A stretch of 6,123 nt of DNA, from contig JAYPTI010000171.1 of the NCBI GenBank assembly GCA_038133505.1, positions 1 through 6,123 of the forward strand. The letters are read 5' to 3'. How positions within the stretch are numbered: the stretch's first letter is position 1; every line of letters begins with the position of its first letter. This DNA comes from JAYQUR01 sp038133505 (GTDB taxonomy: Bacteria; Pseudomonadota; Alphaproteobacteria; MPNO01; UBA830). This document shows, piece by piece, positions 5,681 to 6,123 of the stretch. Under the pieces are notes generated by a model. That model searched no databases. It was given only the letters and a program-made list of their open reading frames with translations, and had not been told where the DNA came from. The position numbers and the translations under genes are program-made.

Positions 5681-6123
5681 ATGAAGTCGGAGAATTCGGC
5701 CGAAACGCAGCAGTTCGACGCCGCCGAGCTCGGCGCGATGATGCGCGAAATGCGCGAGAACCTGGGCCATGACCTTGCGTCCGTGGCCTCGGATCTGCGG
5801 ATACGCCTGGTCTATCTCGAAGCCATCGAATCCGGCCGCCTCGCGGACCTCCCCGGCAGCGCCTACGTCAGCGGTTTCCTGCGCGCCTATTCCGATTTCC
5901 TCGGACTCGACGGCGAGGAGATCGTGCGGCGATTCCGGATGGCCGGGGTCGAGATAAGGAACCAGACACAGCTTCATCTGCCGTCCCATGTCGAAGAGGG
6001 CCGTTTGCCGACCGGCCCCATCCTGTTGCTCGCGGCTATCGTGGCGGCTGTCGCCTATGGCGGCTGGTATTATTTCTCGACACCGGACAGCAATCCCGTC
6101 GACCGGATCGCGAGCCTTCCGGC
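5681..6123 (+). CDS. rodZ: RodZ-like cell-shape protein, HTH plus one membrane helix (3' part missing)
   Basis: RodZ is a bitopic inner-membrane protein that links the MreB cytoskeleton to the wall-elongation machinery. The 147 visible codons run off the right edge. Residues about 14-90 form an Xre-like helix-turn-helix domain of the RodZ type (LGAMMREMRENLGHDLASVASDLRIRLVYLEAIESG, then LPGSAYVSGFLRAYSDFLGLD at 57-77). By my alignment from memory, the two aromatic residues of E. coli RodZ that touch MreB (F60, Y64) fall on Y62 and F66 here. A short linker follows, then a hydrophobic segment at about 113-132 (PILLLAAIVAAVAYGGWYYF), preceded by few charges and followed by a presumed periplasmic region. 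The missing part should hold the C-terminal DUF4115-type domain. In E. coli rodZ precedes ispG and hisS; the same may hold here beyond the window. A DNA-binding role is less likely because of the membrane helix. Confidence 0.85.
   Translation, partial: MKSENSAETQQFDAAELGAMMREMRENLGHDLASVASDLRIRLVYLEAIESGRLADLPGSAYVSGFLRAYSDFLGLDGEEIVRRFRMAGVEIRNQTQLHLPSHVEEGRLPTGPILLLAAIVAAVAYGGWYYFSTPDSNPVDRIASLP

Noticed and set aside
5468..5989. Minus-strand open frame of 173 codons covering the ptsP-rodZ gap
   Set aside because: It is opposite the rodZ HTH region, and its gap-spanning part covers promoter and hairpin sequences; no recognisable domain.
1..6123. Mobile element, phage, defence or other novel multi-gene system
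   Set aside because: All genes are recognisable housekeeping families in a plausible core gene order; no transposase, integrase, long repeats or composition break were seen.

Overview
The window looks like ordinary core chromosome of a GC-rich alphaproteobacterium. UbiG points to a ubiquinone-making proteobacterium. The gene order (ubiG divergent from lysC, lysC leading into the GAF-type enzyme I gene ptsP, then a rodZ-like gene) is, from memory, typical of alphaproteobacteria, and a Rhodospirillales-like lineage would be my guess. I see no insertion sequence, CRISPR array, tRNA or rRNA gene, or other sign of recent transfer.

Layout. Positions 1-730 (minus strand) carry nearly all of ubiG, the last O-methyltransferase of ubiquinone synthesis, cut at the left edge just before its stop codon. 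Positions 731-891 are the divergent ubiG/lysC control region. It holds a symmetrical pair of promoter-like elements that would share one -10 hexamer. Positions 892-5445 (plus strand) form a tight three-gene operon. It starts with lysC (aspartate kinase with two ACT domains). One base later comes an FMN-dependent nitronate monooxygenase / FabK-family gene. That gene overlaps the start of ptsP (EI-Ntr, GAF plus PTS enzyme I) by one base. Positions 5446-5680 are a non-coding gap with an AT-rich promoter-like stretch followed by two inverted repeats. Positions 5681-6123 hold the 5' part of a rodZ-like gene (cytoplasmic HTH domain, one membrane helix), cut at the right edge.

How the genes fit together. 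LysC feeds the aspartate family (lysine, threonine, methionine, diaminopimelate). PtsP starts the nitrogen-type phosphotransferase relay that reports nitrogen status, so one operon joins an amino-acid entry enzyme with a nitrogen-sensing kinase. The flavoprotein between them has no settled role. RodZ belongs to the cell-shape machinery and probably starts a separate unit. No unknown multi-gene system is evident. The points most worth a second look are the symmetrical divergent promoter, a possible internal start in lysC that would make a separate ACT-only subunit, the flavoenzyme inserted between lysC and ptsP, and the terminator-like hairpin between a good promoter candidate and rodZ.
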